From the NCBI GenBank assembly GCA_945905745.1, contig CAMDQF010000032.1, positions 1 to 33,066 of the forward strand: a stretch of 33,066 nt of DNA. Direction: 5' to 3'. This document shows positions 1 to 8,023 of this stretch, one piece after another. This DNA is from Litorilinea aerophila. Lineage in GTDB: Bacteria; Chloroflexota; Anaerolineae; Caldilineales; Caldilineaceae. The notes below the pieces were generated by a model. It ran no database searches. It saw only the letters and a list, made by a program, of their open reading frames with translations, and had not been told where the DNA came from. Made by a program: the position numbers and the translations under genes. Numbering within the stretch: position 1 is the stretch's first letter; every line of letters begins with the position of its first letter.

Positions 1-1565
1 GTATCTGCTTCTGCTCCGGTATAAACAACCCCCTTCGCATCTACCACTTCCCGACAGCCTGGCTGGCCCATCTGCGGGGTGCGTACTTCGGTAAGGTAGC
101 GCTGTTGGAGATCGGCGGGCAGATGGCGCAGATGGGTGCGACAGAGATCAGTCTTGCCCAAAGCCACCCCCAGCCAGGCATCGCCCTGCCAGCGCCAGCT
201 CATATAGATCGCCTCCAGCACCACGCCAACGGCCAGCGCAATCCAGACACCCATCGATCCCATCCCCACAGGAAAGGCCAGCACCCAGGCCAGCGAGACC
301 GACACCAGCGCCCGGGTCACCATAGTGCCGATCAGCCCGGGGACCGAATCCCCCGCGCCACGCAACGCACCGTTAGCCACCATTGCCAGCGCGCTCAGAG
401 GCAGGACGACAGTGTTGATGCGGAAATAGGCGGTCCCGGTTGCCAGCAACACCGGGTGGCCGCTGGGATCAAAAAGGCGGACGATAGCCGGCGCAAAAAT
501 GATAATCGGCAGAGCCAGGACAACCATCACCCCCAGCCCGAGCCAGATCGCCATATTGCCCCGCAGACGGGCCTCGTCAGGCTGCCAGCGGCCCAGAGCC
601 TGACCGACCACGGTTGTGGCCGCCACATTCAGGGCCAGACCGGGCATAAAGACCAATCCCTCCACCTGAAAGCCAATCGCCAGGGCCGCCGCGCCGTAGG
701 TTCCCACTTCGGTGGAGGTGATGATACCCATCACCAGCAGCCGGGAGCCGTTGCGGAAAAGTCCCTGCACACCCGAGGGCACACCGATGGCAAAAATGTC
801 TTTGAACACCTGCCAGTCCGGGCGATAGCTGCCGGGCAAAATCTTCACCTCGTGCTTGCCCGCATAGAAGAGGTAGAGGACGATTCCCACACCGATGCCC
901 CGGGCGATGACTGTGCCCAGGGCCACGCCGGCCACGCCCATAGCCGGAACCGGTCCCATCCCAAACATAAAGACAAAATTGAAGATGACATTCAGCACAT
1001 TCAGACTGGCAGTCAGGATCAGCGGCGTAACCGTGTCGCCTGCGCCTTGCATCAGCCGATTGAAGACGATATTCAATACCAGAAAAGGCGTGCCCAGAAA
1101 GAGGATATTCAGATAGGAGACGCCCAATCCGACGGCTTCTGGCTCACCGTCGCTGTTGACCAGGGCCAACAGTGGCCGGGCCAGCAGCAGCCCCAGGACT
1201 GTCAAACCCAGGGAGAGCAATAGACCAGAGGAGATGGCTTGCCGGGTGACGAAACTCATTCTGCCGGGGTCACGGGAGCCTTTGGCTTGGGCAATCATTG
1301 TCATTGCGCCCCCTGCCACCGAGAGCAGCAGCACCAGCACCAACATGCGGATGGCGCTGCTCATCCCCACTGCGGCAATGGCAACAGGCCCAAGACGCCC
1401 CACCATGAAGACATCAATTACATCCACTAGAGATTGGAGCATATTGGTCAGAATCACCGGTAAGGCGAGCTTCCATACCTCCAGAAGCAGCTCTTTGCGT
1501 TTGCTCCACGGAATAGAGCCAATCTGACTTCTATCCGGCGCGGCGACGAGAGGGGTGCTTGTCAT
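1..1565 (-). CDS. MATE family efflux transporter (3' end outside window)
   Basis: The minus-strand frame from an ATG at 1565 stays open to the window edge, giving at least 521 residues. The protein begins with a short polar leader, then a hydrophobic helix with LALPVILTNMLQSLVD and DVFMVGRLGP, the usual start of the first MatE domain. The phrase RLMQGAGDTVTP (about residues 165-175) and its counterpart GALRGAGDSVPG near residue 390 mark the two pseudo-symmetric six-helix halves. MATE proteins are inner-membrane antiporters that expel drugs or metabolites using a Na+ or H+ gradient; the substrate cannot be read from sequence. The family is normally about 450-480 residues, so the polar tail after about residue 465 is an extension of unknown length. 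The long open frames on the opposite strand here are shadows of this gene. Family assignment is secure; function is generic. Confidence 0.9.
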   Translation of the reverse strand, partial: MTSTPLVAAPDRSQIGSIPWSKRKELLLEVWKLALPVILTNMLQSLVDVIDVFMVGRLGPVAIAAVGMSSAIRMLVLVLLLSVAGGAMTMIAQAKGSRDPGRMSFVTRQAISSGLLLSLGLTVLGLLLARPLLALVNSDGEPEAVGLGVSYLNILFLGTPFLVLNIVFNRLMQGAGDTVTPLILTASLNVLNVIFNFVFMFGMGPVPAMGVAGVALGTVIARGIGVGIVLYLFYAGKHEVKILPGSYRPDWQVFKDIFAIGVPSGVQGLFRNGSRLLVMGIITSTEVGTYGAAALAIGFQVEGLVFMPGLALNVAATTVVGQALGRWQPDEARLRGNMAIWLGLGVMVVLALPIIIFAPAIVRLFDPSGHPVLLATGTAYFRINTVVLPLSALAMVANGALRGAGDSVPGLIGTMVTRALVSVSLAWVLAFPVGMGSMGVWIALAVGVVLEAIYMSWRWQGDAWLGVALGKTDLCRTHLRHLPADLQQRYLTEVRTPQMGQPGCREVVDAKGVVYTGAEAD

Positions 1566-1678
1566 GGGGGAAATCCTTCTGAATCGGTTTTGTAAGTACG
1601 CCTATGATACCCACAAAGGGACGAAAACTTCGTATCCTTCGCGTCCTGCGTATCTTCGTGCCGCTAGGTCTTCGTGGC

Positions 1679-2539
1679 TCAGTCCACTCCGAGCCGGAAG
1701 AGTTGTGCCGCAGTCTCGCCCAGGATGCGATCCGACTGGGCCGGGGTGAGGAAGGGCAGCCCCTCCTGGATCAGGCGTAGTTCGTCGGCCAGGGAGAGCC
1801 AATGGTGGCGGGTGCGGTGGTGTCCGGGATAGCCTGTGCCCCAAATCGTGCGCTCTGTGCCGAAGGCATCCAGCAGGGCACGGATGAAAGGGTGGACATC
1901 GGCAAAGGGGAAGGGCTGCTTCGAGCGCCCTTTCACATCCGAGAGTTTGAAGCAGATATTGTCGTGGCTGGCCAGCTCCAGAATCGGTTGGAACGCGGCC
2001 ATGGCAGCGGCGACACTTTCGCCGACCTCCGGGTAGCCCATGTGATCCACAATCAGGCGCAGATGTGGGTAGCGGGTGGCAATGGCGGCCAACTGGTCGG
2101 CCTGGGCCGCCCGCAGATGAAACTGGAGAATCACATCCAGCCCAGCCAGTTCTTCCCAGAGCGCATCGTTCTCTGGCCGCAGCAGCACCTTCTGCTCTGG
2201 GTAGTACATCGGGTGGAAACGAAAGCCCGCCAGCCCCCGCTCCGTTACCCAATAGCGGGCGAGACCGGCGTTGTCCGCGACCAGTGGATCCAGCAGCCCC
2301 ATCCCCACAAAGCGGTCAGGGAAGCGGGCCACCGAATCGGCAATGTAGCCGTTGTCCCAGGTGGACCAGCTCGTCTGCACCAGCACAGAGCAGTCCACCC
2401 CGTGGGCGTCCATCTCGGCCAGCAGTTCGTCAGCCGTCCCCGGCTCGTCGGGCAGAGCCGTCCAGTTGGGCGCAGTCGGGCCGACGGGATAGCGGGGCGG
2501 GTCAATCTCCCAGACGTGAACGTGGGTGTCGATGATCAT
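1679..2539 (-). CDS. Amidohydrolase-2 family metal-dependent hydrolase
   Basis: This 286-residue protein is a TIM-barrel hydrolase of the amidohydrolase_2 group (PF04909 type), which includes decarboxylases and sugar-lactone or 2-pyrone-4,6-dicarboxylate hydrolases. The metal-binding strand-1 motif is DTHVHVWE, with H6 and H8. A histidine at residue 141 (LQFH) and the IVDHMGYP motif (D165, H166) fit strands 5 and 6. Where most members have a G-S-D-(W/F)-P motif with a metal-binding aspartate, this one has G-T-G-Y-P-G (residues 234-239), so that aspartate is absent. The length is normal and the start follows a short leader region with no overlap to the next gene. Divided from the mutarotase gene at 2644-3507 by about 100 bp, it may be co-transcribed with it. 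The substrate is unknown; a role in sugar-acid or lactone metabolism is a guess from the neighbours. Confidence 0.8.
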   Translation of the reverse strand: MIIDTHVHVWEIDPPRYPVGPTAPNWTALPDEPGTADELLAEMDAHGVDCSVLVQTSWSTWDNGYIADSVARFPDRFVGMGLLDPLVADNAGLARYWVTERGLAGFRFHPMYYPEQKVLLRPENDALWEELAGLDVILQFHLRAAQADQLAAIATRYPHLRLIVDHMGYPEVGESVAAAMAAFQPILELASHDNICFKLSDVKGRSKQPFPFADVHPFIRALLDAFGTERTIWGTGYPGHHRTRHHWLSLADELRLIQEGLPFLTPAQSDRILGETAAQLFRLGVD

Positions 2540-2643
2540 TTTGTACCGGATCCTTCCTTATAGGTGTATCTTCTGGTCGCTTGGAAAGGCAAAAGGTGAA
2601 ATAGGCAGGGGGACTTCATCTTTAGTATCTCCCCGGTAGACGT

Positions 2644-3507
2644 CTATCCACTTACCTCTACAATCTGCCCGCCTTTCCAACTCTGCCCCGGCGACAGACG
2701 CACAGGCGTACCCACCACACCCGCTTCGATGCAGAGCATATGGCGGTAGCCATCCGGTTCCAAATCGGGGATACGGGCGGCTCTCTCCGTCCCCGGATTC
2801 CAGAGGACGATATCCGGGAAGTTTTCGTTGGTCAGGGTGATAGCCCGGCGGCCCTCCCTCACAATCACATCCTGAGCGCCGTAGCAGACCCGGCCCGCGC
2901 CTTCTGGTCCAAAATGGGTCAATGGCTCGATTTGCGGAGCTTCCATTTGGCCGGAAAAAGTATTTTTGTAGGGGAGGCCCGCAAAGCCTTCAACGGTCGT
3001 ATTGTGAACATCCCCCAGGCGCAGATAAGTGTGCAGCGCGCCGGAAAAGGTGAAATCGGCGTCACCAGTGTTAGTAACAGCAAAGGCCATATGCAGCCGA
3101 TTGCCGCCGACAGTAATCGCCATCTCCGCCGCAAAGCTGTGGGGCCAGAGGGCCTGGGTAGCCGCGTCGTCGCTTAGACGCAGAGTGGCCGTGACGCTCT
3201 CATCAGGGTTGGCCTGCGCACCCACCCGTTGCCAGGCCACATTGCGGGCGAAGCCGTGGGGTTGCAGGGGACCCTCGCCGGAGAACTGGGGCCAGCAGAC
3301 GGGCACGCCGCCCCGGATGGGGTCGCCGGGGGCAAAGGAGGCCGTGCGGCTGAGGAAGAGCTGCTCTGTCCCACCCGCAGGTATCCACGAGGTGATGTGG
3401 CTGCCTTGCAGATAAATCTCCGCCCGGGCAGTATCAGGCGCGGCCAGGATGAACTTGGGAAGTCCCCCCGCGCCGGGGAGGATGGGGGTTGGGATGGATT
3501 GGGGCAT
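2644..3507 (-). CDS. D-hexose-6-phosphate mutarotase (YeaD-like aldose 1-epimerase)
   Basis: The 287-residue product belongs to the aldose 1-epimerase superfamily, YeaD branch, which interconverts anomers of hexose 6-phosphates in the cytoplasm. Diagnostic pieces are IRGGVPVCWPQF (about residues 64-75), PHGFARN with H84, SGALHTYL with the second catalytic-type His at 159, and LCIEAG with the general-base Glu at 261. The ATG at 3507 is preferred over an upstream in-frame start at 3579 because a GGAGAG sits about 9 bases before it and the family homology begins at PILPGAGG. It is divergent from the lipoprotein gene at 3751. Length matches the family. Phosphorylated hexose as substrate is family knowledge, not shown here. 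Confidence 0.85.
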   Translation of the reverse strand: MPQSIPTPILPGAGGLPKFILAAPDTARAEIYLQGSHITSWIPAGGTEQLFLSRTASFAPGDPIRGGVPVCWPQFSGEGPLQPHGFARNVAWQRVGAQANPDESVTATLRLSDDAATQALWPHSFAAEMAITVGGNRLHMAFAVTNTGDADFTFSGALHTYLRLGDVHNTTVEGFAGLPYKNTFSGQMEAPQIEPLTHFGPEGAGRVCYGAQDVIVREGRRAITLTNENFPDIVLWNPGTERAARIPDLEPDGYRHMLCIEAGVVGTPVRLSPGQSWKGGQIVEVSG

Positions 3508-3686
3508 TGGTCGCTCTCCGCTGGGGGTGGGATGCTGAGTTGATGAGAGAAGAATAGCGCCGTTGACGGATTTGCGCAAGCGCGATCTACCCCCACCTGG
3601 CTGCTACCGCCAGAGTAGGCTGGGCAGGATGGCTCGAAGGCTAGACCCTCTCCAACCGCTGTTGGGCAGGAGAGTAACTTGCCATT

Positions 3687-3715
3687 TTGACGATCCCCCC
3701 AAGCGGCGCTAGACT
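3687..3715 (+). promoter_or_regulatory. Probable sigma-70 type promoter for the lipoprotein gene
   Basis: TTGACG at 3687-3692 and TAGACT at 3710-3715 are separated by 17 bases. This would start transcription about 30 bases before the ATG at 3751. The -35 matches consensus at five of six positions and the -10 at four of six. The site lies in the divergent gap between the mutarotase and lipoprotein genes. Confidence 0.45.
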
Positions 3716-3750
3716 ACAAATAGTTTCGCCCACTCATTCAGGATATAGCG

Positions 3751-5724
3751 ATGAATCTTCGAAGATTTTTCTCCACTCACGGCAACTTATTTCGCTGGCG
3801 ACTGTGGTTGATCTGTACATCTGTCATCCTCACATCGGCCTGTTCTGCCCCCCCTCCGGAGTCTACGCCAGAATCCAGCCTCCTACCGCAAGCCAGACCG
3901 GCTGTCACCGCAGAACCACCGGCAACGGCAACGTCCGCACCTGCTCTGAAACCCGCCGGAGCCGACCTGCCACAGATTTTCGCCGAGAGTTTGGGGGTTG
4001 TCCTGCAACCGGGCAGTGGCACGTGGGAGAGCGTAGAGATCTTGCCTCTGACGCCAGACCTGTGGGCAGCCTTCACCACTGGTTTCCGCTCTTTCGATCC
4101 TCTCAAAAACCACGCGGTCGCCATCTTCACCCAAGCGGACGGCGTGTGGGTCGAGTTGGGGCGGGCCGAGTTGGAGTGCGGCGACTACGTGGACAGCGGC
4201 TCGATCCAACAGGTCGAACTGGACAAGAGTTCCCTTTGGCTGGCCGCGGACACCGGCACGGGCGCGCACAGCGGCTGCTTCGATCTGCTGCGCTGGGATG
4301 GCGCGGCGTTGAGCATCGCCGCCAGCGGCTTCAACAGCAGCCCCGGCGCGGGCGAAGTGCGGGATGTGGACGGCGACGGTCAGCCGGAGGTGGTTCTCAA
4401 CGCCAGCGACCCGTATGTCTTCTGCTACGCCTGCGGTGTGCGTCTCTACAACATTTCCATCCTGCGCTGGGATGGCGCACAACTTCTGCCCGTAGATCTG
4501 ACCCGTCTGCCCGCCGACACAGTGGCCGATCTGCGGGAGGCCAACAACCGGGCCGTGGAACTGGCCGGGGCCAGCCTCTTCCCCGCGGCCCTGTCCCTCA
4601 TCGACGAGGCCTTGGGCTACGCGCCCAGCGACGAGCGGGTCTATTGGAATCACCAACTGATCCACGCTCTGGCCGACGGGCGCAAGAACTTTGCGAATGG
4701 CTCGCCTTTTCCTCTCCTCAACTGGATTTTCTACGGAGATTGGGAGGCAGCCTTGACGGAATTGCAGGCATACACCCCGGCCCAAATATTTGACCCGCAA
4801 CGCACTATCCTCCAGGAGAGCGCGGCAGCCGGCTGGGAAGAGACGCTGGCCGACTGGATTCTGACCTTTTCTGGCCCAGTCCTGGCCGCCCAACCGGAGC
4901 TAGCCCCGGCCTGGTTTTTGCAAGGCTGGGCAAAATTCGTGAAGAATCCCGGCGACCCCGCGATTATCTCCGATGTGGAGCAGGCCGCCCGCCTGGCCCC
5001 GACCGAGACCTTCTATCGCACCAGTTTGGAGCAGTTGGGCAGCCGGGGCATCGCACAGCCCGTCCCCACCGCGACAGCCATCCCCGCGCCCTCTTCCGCG
5101 GTCCCTTCGCCGGTCACAGTCGAGACAGTACGCTTCCCGGTCGGTGCGACAGTCTACGAATTGCCGGTCAACCTCTCGGCTGGCACGCGCGGCTACACGC
5201 TGGGGATTGGCGCGGGGCAGAAGCTCTACGTGACCGGGCCGGACAACGCGCGCGTCTGGCTGATCAATCCGACGGGAGAGCCGATTGCCGGTGCGGCAGA
5301 TGCAGGCGCAATTCGCTTCGACATCCCAGCCACGGCCAACTATACGCTTGTCCTGCAGGGCAGTGGCGCGGCCGATTGGCTGCTGACAATCCCGCCCCTC
5401 TCCCTGCCGGAGACTGCCCCCCCAGCCAGCACGGAGCGAGTACGCTTTGCTGCAGGAACAACCGCTGCCACGCTACAGCCAACGCTGGATCGCGGCGCAC
5501 CCATCGGCTACATTCTGGGCATCGGCGCGGGCCAACGGCTGTGGGTGACGGCGACGCTGGGCGATGTGGGATTCTGGCTGTTAGACCCGGAGGGCAAAAC
5601 CCTTTCGCCCCTCAGCCGCACAAGCCGTGTCGGCGAATACGCCATCCCGCGCACGGGCGACTATACGCTTGTGCTGGACGGGGACGGGGCTGTACAGGTG
5701 GTGGTGGAGATTCCGCCGCGTTGA
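3751..5724 (+). CDS. Lipoprotein with FG-GAP/VCBS-like stretch and two C-terminal PPC-like repeats
   Basis: The 657-residue product starts with a basic N-terminus and a hydrophobic helix ending in LTSAC, a lipobox with the lipidated Cys at 31. A Pro/Thr/Ala-rich linker follows (about 32-70). Around residue 205 the sequence DVDGDGQPEVVLN resembles the calcium-binding loop of FG-GAP/VCBS propeller repeats. A helical middle region (about 250-430) has TPR-like character (RAVELAGASLFPAALSLIDEALGYAP). Two homologous beta-rich units close the protein, at about 462-555 and 565-655, each containing a YxLGIGAGQ(K/R)L(Y/W)VT core; they resemble bacterial pre-peptidase C-terminal (PPC) domains. The gene therefore encodes a surface or periplasm-facing lipoprotein of unknown role. 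An AGGA about 8 bases upstream supports the start. No catalytic motif was recognised. Confidence 0.8.
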   Translation: MNLRRFFSTHGNLFRWRLWLICTSVILTSACSAPPPESTPESSLLPQARPAVTAEPPATATSAPALKPAGADLPQIFAESLGVVLQPGSGTWESVEILPLTPDLWAAFTTGFRSFDPLKNHAVAIFTQADGVWVELGRAELECGDYVDSGSIQQVELDKSSLWLAADTGTGAHSGCFDLLRWDGAALSIAASGFNSSPGAGEVRDVDGDGQPEVVLNASDPYVFCYACGVRLYNISILRWDGAQLLPVDLTRLPADTVADLREANNRAVELAGASLFPAALSLIDEALGYAPSDERVYWNHQLIHALADGRKNFANGSPFPLLNWIFYGDWEAALTELQAYTPAQIFDPQRTILQESAAAGWEETLADWILTFSGPVLAAQPELAPAWFLQGWAKFVKNPGDPAIISDVEQAARLAPTETFYRTSLEQLGSRGIAQPVPTATAIPAPSSAVPSPVTVETVRFPVGATVYELPVNLSAGTRGYTLGIGAGQKLYVTGPDNARVWLINPTGEPIAGAADAGAIRFDIPATANYTLVLQGSGAADWLLTIPPLSLPETAPPASTERVRFAAGTTAATLQPTLDRGAPIGYILGIGAGQRLWVTATLGDVGFWLLDPEGKTLSPLSRTSRVGEYAIPRTGDYTLVLDGDGAVQVVVEIPPR

Positions 5725-5764
5725 AGTAAAGTGAAACACAGACTGCACGAAATAAGGCTACCCT

Positions 5765-6004
5765 ATGCCCTTGCTCAAGACTATCGGACCTTATGAGTTT
5801 CGCTTTTATAGTCGCGGCGAAGCCGCTGAACCACCGCATATTCACGTTCGCAAGGGTAGGCTGGATGCCAAATTCTGGCTGAGTCCAACGGTCCGCCTGG
5901 CGCGGGGTGGCCGTTTTCGCAGCCACGAGCTGGCCCAAATGATGCGGCTGGTGCAGGAGAATCGACAGGAGTTTCTCGATGAGTGGAACCGCTACTTTGG
6001 CTGA
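5765..6004 (+). CDS. DUF4160 domain protein (possible toxin-antitoxin partner)
   Basis: This 79-residue protein has the DUF4160 signature: an N-terminal TIGPYEFRFYS strand, then EPPHIHV at residues 22-28, a basic RKGRLDAKFWL strand and the helical end HELAQMMRLVQENRQEFLDEWN. DUF4160 genes usually lie next to a DUF2442 gene, as here, and the pair has been proposed to act as a toxin-antitoxin system, although activity is not shown by this sequence. Its 3' end overlaps the next gene by 26 bases, which implies translational coupling. An AAGG lies about 8 bases before the ATG. It sits 40 bp after the lipoprotein gene and may be read from the same transcript. Confidence 0.8.
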   Translation: MPLLKTIGPYEFRFYSRGEAAEPPHIHVRKGRLDAKFWLSPTVRLARGGRFRSHELAQMMRLVQENRQEFLDEWNRYFG

Positions 6005-6482
6005 GTTGTATCTGGGCGCTGAACCAACCGGCGTCACAACGGAGAGCAACCATTTGCTTCTCCATCTGTCGGATGGGCGCTCGCTTGCCCTGCCGCTTGA
6101 GTTTGTCAGTCAGTTGACCGGGGCAACGCACATACCCAATGAAACGCGTTTGCTGATTCTCTCGCAGCCGCCCCGAATCGAGGATGTGCGGGTGACAGAC
6201 GAAGCGCTGATTGTCACCTTGCACGATGGCCGAGTGCTTTCTTCGCCTTTGCGCTGGTTTCCCCGTCTGCGCTACGCCACTGAAGCTGAGCGCGCTCATT
6301 GGATTATTCTGGGCGACGACGACCTGATCCACTGGCCGGAACTGGATGAGGATATCGAACTGCTGCGTCTCTTCAGCGGCGGGGAGAGTCTGGAGAGCGA
6401 GAGTTCCGTGCAGGCTTGGCTGGCAGAACAGAAGAGCGCAGCACTCATTCTGAACGAACCGAAGACAAACTATGATTCGTGA
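5979..6482 (+). CDS. DUF2442 domain protein with a duplicated half
   Basis: The 167-residue protein is a partner of the upstream DUF4160 gene. Its second half (about residues 68-135) carries the full DUF2442 pattern: a DEALIVTLHDGRVLSSPLRWFPRL strand-loop block, then WHEL-like WPELDEDIELLRLFSG. The first half (about 15-50) repeats the beginning of the same pattern (NHLLLHLSDGRSLALPLEFVSQL), so the protein appears to be one and a half to two domains long, while typical DUF2442 proteins are about 80-100 residues. The ATG at 5979 is preceded by AGGAG at good spacing inside the DUF4160 gene. It overlaps the downstream dehydratase gene by 11 bases. A DNA-binding or antitoxin role is inference only. 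Confidence 0.75.
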   Translation: MSGTATLAELYLGAEPTGVTTESNHLLLHLSDGRSLALPLEFVSQLTGATHIPNETRLLILSQPPRIEDVRVTDEALIVTLHDGRVLSSPLRWFPRLRYATEAERAHWIILGDDDLIHWPELDEDIELLRLFSGGESLESESSVQAWLAEQKSAALILNEPKTNYDS

Positions 6483-7311
6483 GATTCCCGTCACCCGCAT
6501 CCAAACAGCCGTCGAGACGCTCCTGACCGAAGCGGCCTACCGCCTGCCCGCCGACTATCTGGCCGCGTTGGAAGCATCCGCGCCGGCTGAACCGTCGCCG
6601 GTTGGCCGCCAGGTCATCGAACTGCTGCTGGAAAATTCGGCCTATGCCCAGGCTGAGCAGATTGCCACCTGCCAGGATACGGGGATGGCGATGCTCTTTC
6701 TGGAAGTGGGACAGGATGTACATTTCAGCGGCGGCCATGTGAACGGAGCGATTCAGGAGGGGGTGCGGGCGGCCTACGCAGGTCTGCGCAAGTCGGTGGT
6801 GGGCGATCCCATCCAGCGGGCCAACACAGGCGACAATACGCCGGGGCTGATCCACTACGAAATTGTGCCGGGCGACCGGGTGGTGATTACCGCCCTGCAA
6901 AAGGGCTTTGGCGCGGAGCTGATGAGCCGCCTGCAGATGTTCCCACCGTCGGTGGGGGTAGAAGGGGTCGTGCGCTTCGTCGTCGAGACAATTGAATTGG
7001 CCGGTCCCAACGCTTGCCCACCAGTGATCGTCGGTGTCGGGCTGGGCGGCAGCTTTGACAGCGTAGCCCATTTGGCAAAAAAGGCGCTTCTGCGCCCCAT
7101 CGGCAGCACCCATCCAGCGCCCCACTTGGCCGGGCTGGAAGCCGAACTGCTGGCCGCCATCAACCGCACGGGCATCGGCCCCCAGGGGCTGGGCGGACGG
7201 GTCACGGCCCTGGCTGTGCATATCGAAGCCGGGGCCACCCACATCGGCGCGTTGCCCGTGGCGGTCAATCTCAACTGCTCAGCTCCCAGGCGAGCAAGTA
7301 TAGAGATTTAA
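6472..7311 (+). CDS. ttdA: Class I fumarate hydratase / L-tartrate dehydratase, alpha subunit
   Basis: This 279-residue protein matches the alpha (N-terminal) half of the class I iron-sulfur hydro-lyases. The three expected cluster ligands are visible: C67 in ATCQDTGMA, C182 in NACPPVIVGVG and C269 in LNCSAPRRA. Other family landmarks are RANTGDNTPG (about 117-125) and KGFGAELMS. Such enzymes use an oxygen-sensitive [4Fe-4S] cluster to add or remove water from fumarate/malate, tartrate or mesaconate. The beta subunit is encoded next. The start overlaps the DUF2442 gene by 11 bases, an odd neighbour for a metabolic enzyme. Substrate cannot be settled from sequence; fumarase is the most common activity for the family, and the symbol is by subunit architecture. 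Confidence 0.85.
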   Translation: MIREIPVTRIQTAVETLLTEAAYRLPADYLAALEASAPAEPSPVGRQVIELLLENSAYAQAEQIATCQDTGMAMLFLEVGQDVHFSGGHVNGAIQEGVRAAYAGLRKSVVGDPIQRANTGDNTPGLIHYEIVPGDRVVITALQKGFGAELMSRLQMFPPSVGVEGVVRFVVETIELAGPNACPPVIVGVGLGGSFDSVAHLAKKALLRPIGSTHPAPHLAGLEAELLAAINRTGIGPQGLGGRVTALAVHIEAGATHIGALPVAVNLNCSAPRRASIEI

Positions 7312-7335
7312 GAGTAATCTTCGCACGTGCCTGTC

Positions 7336-7374
7336 ATTCACAATTCGCTATTCACCATTCACCATTCACAATTT
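7336..7374 (+). repeat. Heptamer tandem repeat array, ATTCACN type
   Basis: Five consecutive 7-base units fill the gap between the two dehydratase subunit genes: ATTCACA, ATTCGCT, ATTCACC, ATTCACC, ATTCACA, then a partial ATTT. The array ends four bases before the ATG of the beta subunit, in the place where a ribosome binding site is expected. It resembles the short tandemly repeated repetitive (STRR) heptamers described in cyanobacteria. Confidence 0.85.
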
Positions 7375-7377
7375 CCT

Positions 7378-7929
7378 ATGCTCACCCCACCTTTCACCGA
7401 CACCGACCTCCTACCCCTGCGCGCGGGTGATAGCATCCGCATCCGCGGGACAATCTACACAGCCCGGGACGCGGCCCACAAGCGCATGGCCGAACTGATC
7501 GAACGGGGCGAGCCTCTGCCGGTTGAACTGGCCGGCCAGGCCATCTATTATGTGGGACCGGCCCCGGCCAAGGCAGGCCACCCCATCGGCCCCGCCGGTC
7601 CCACCACCAGCGGACGGATGGATTCGTATACCCCCGCTATGCTGCGTCTGGGCGTGAAGCTGCTCATCGGCAAAGGCTACCGCTCACCCGAAGTGAAAGC
7701 GGCGCTGGTGGAGCATCGGGCGGTCTACGCGGCAGCAGTGGGGGGCGCAGCCGCTCTGTTGGCCCGTCACATCCACAGCAGCCGGGTGGTGGCCTGGCCG
7801 GAACTGGGCACAGAGGCCATCCACGAATTGACCGTCGAAGGTTTTCCGGCCATCGTCATCAACGACTGTTACGGCGGGGATGCCTATGCGGATGGACGCG
7901 CGGCGTGGGAAGAGAGAGAGGAGAAATAG
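7378..7929 (+). CDS. ttdB: Class I fumarate hydratase / L-tartrate dehydratase, beta subunit
   Basis: The 183-residue product from the ATG at 7378 is the beta (C-terminal, swivel-domain) half of the class I hydro-lyase. It shows LRAGDSIRIRGTIYTARDAAHKRM near the N-terminus, GPAGPTTSGRMDSYTP (about residues 73-88) that binds substrate carboxylates, the LLIGKG motif, and the AVYAAAVGGAAALLA helix. Its length matches the family. An in-frame GTG at 7327 would add 17 residues translated from heptamer repeat, which no family member needs, so the ATG at 7378 is chosen. No Shine-Dalgarno is visible before it, because the heptamer array occupies that place. Its stop codon at 7927-7929 directly abuts a second, inverted heptamer array. 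Confidence 0.85.
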   Translation: MLTPPFTDTDLLPLRAGDSIRIRGTIYTARDAAHKRMAELIERGEPLPVELAGQAIYYVGPAPAKAGHPIGPAGPTTSGRMDSYTPAMLRLGVKLLIGKGYRSPEVKAALVEHRAVYAAAVGGAAALLARHIHSSRVVAWPELGTEAIHELTVEGFPAIVINDCYGGDAYADGRAAWEEREEK

Positions 7930-7955
7930 CGAATGGTGAATTGTGAATTGTGAAT
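7928..7955 (+). repeat. Heptamer tandem repeat array, inverted copy of the ATTCACN type
   Basis: Four 7-base units follow each other: AGCGAAT, GGTGAAT, TGTGAAT, TGTGAAT. They are the reverse complement of the unit types found at 7336-7374, so ttdB is flanked by the same heptamer family in opposite orientations. Confidence 0.8.
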
Positions 7956-7965
7956 GATCGGCACT

Positions 7966-8005
7966 CCACCTGCCACCTGCCACCTGCCACCTGCCACCTG
8001 CCACC
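7966..8005 (+). repeat. Heptamer tandem repeat array, CCACCTG type
   Basis: Five perfect copies of CCACCTG run from 7966 to 8000, followed by a partial CCACC. The array lies just before the AGGAG ribosome binding site (8012-8016) of the flavin oxidoreductase gene. Being perfect and tandem, it is a likely site of slipped-strand length change. Confidence 0.9.
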
Positions 8006-8023
8006 CTCCACAGGAGCAATTCA

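Noticed and set aside
105-1223. A 372-codon plus-strand open frame
   Set aside because: It is a low-complexity His/Gln/Arg-rich shadow of the MATE gene on the other strand, which has clear family motifs.
3687-4793. A 368-codon plus-strand open frame overlapping the lipoprotein gene
   Set aside because: Arg/Gly-rich composition with no domain; the other frame has a signal peptide, lipobox and repeated domains.
7327-7377. GTG start of ttdB at 7327
   Set aside because: It would translate a heptamer repeat as extra residues and gives no family match; the ATG at 7378 fits the normal N-terminus.
7336-8005. Heptamer arrays read as a CRISPR array
   Set aside because: The units are 7 bases, contiguous, without spacers.
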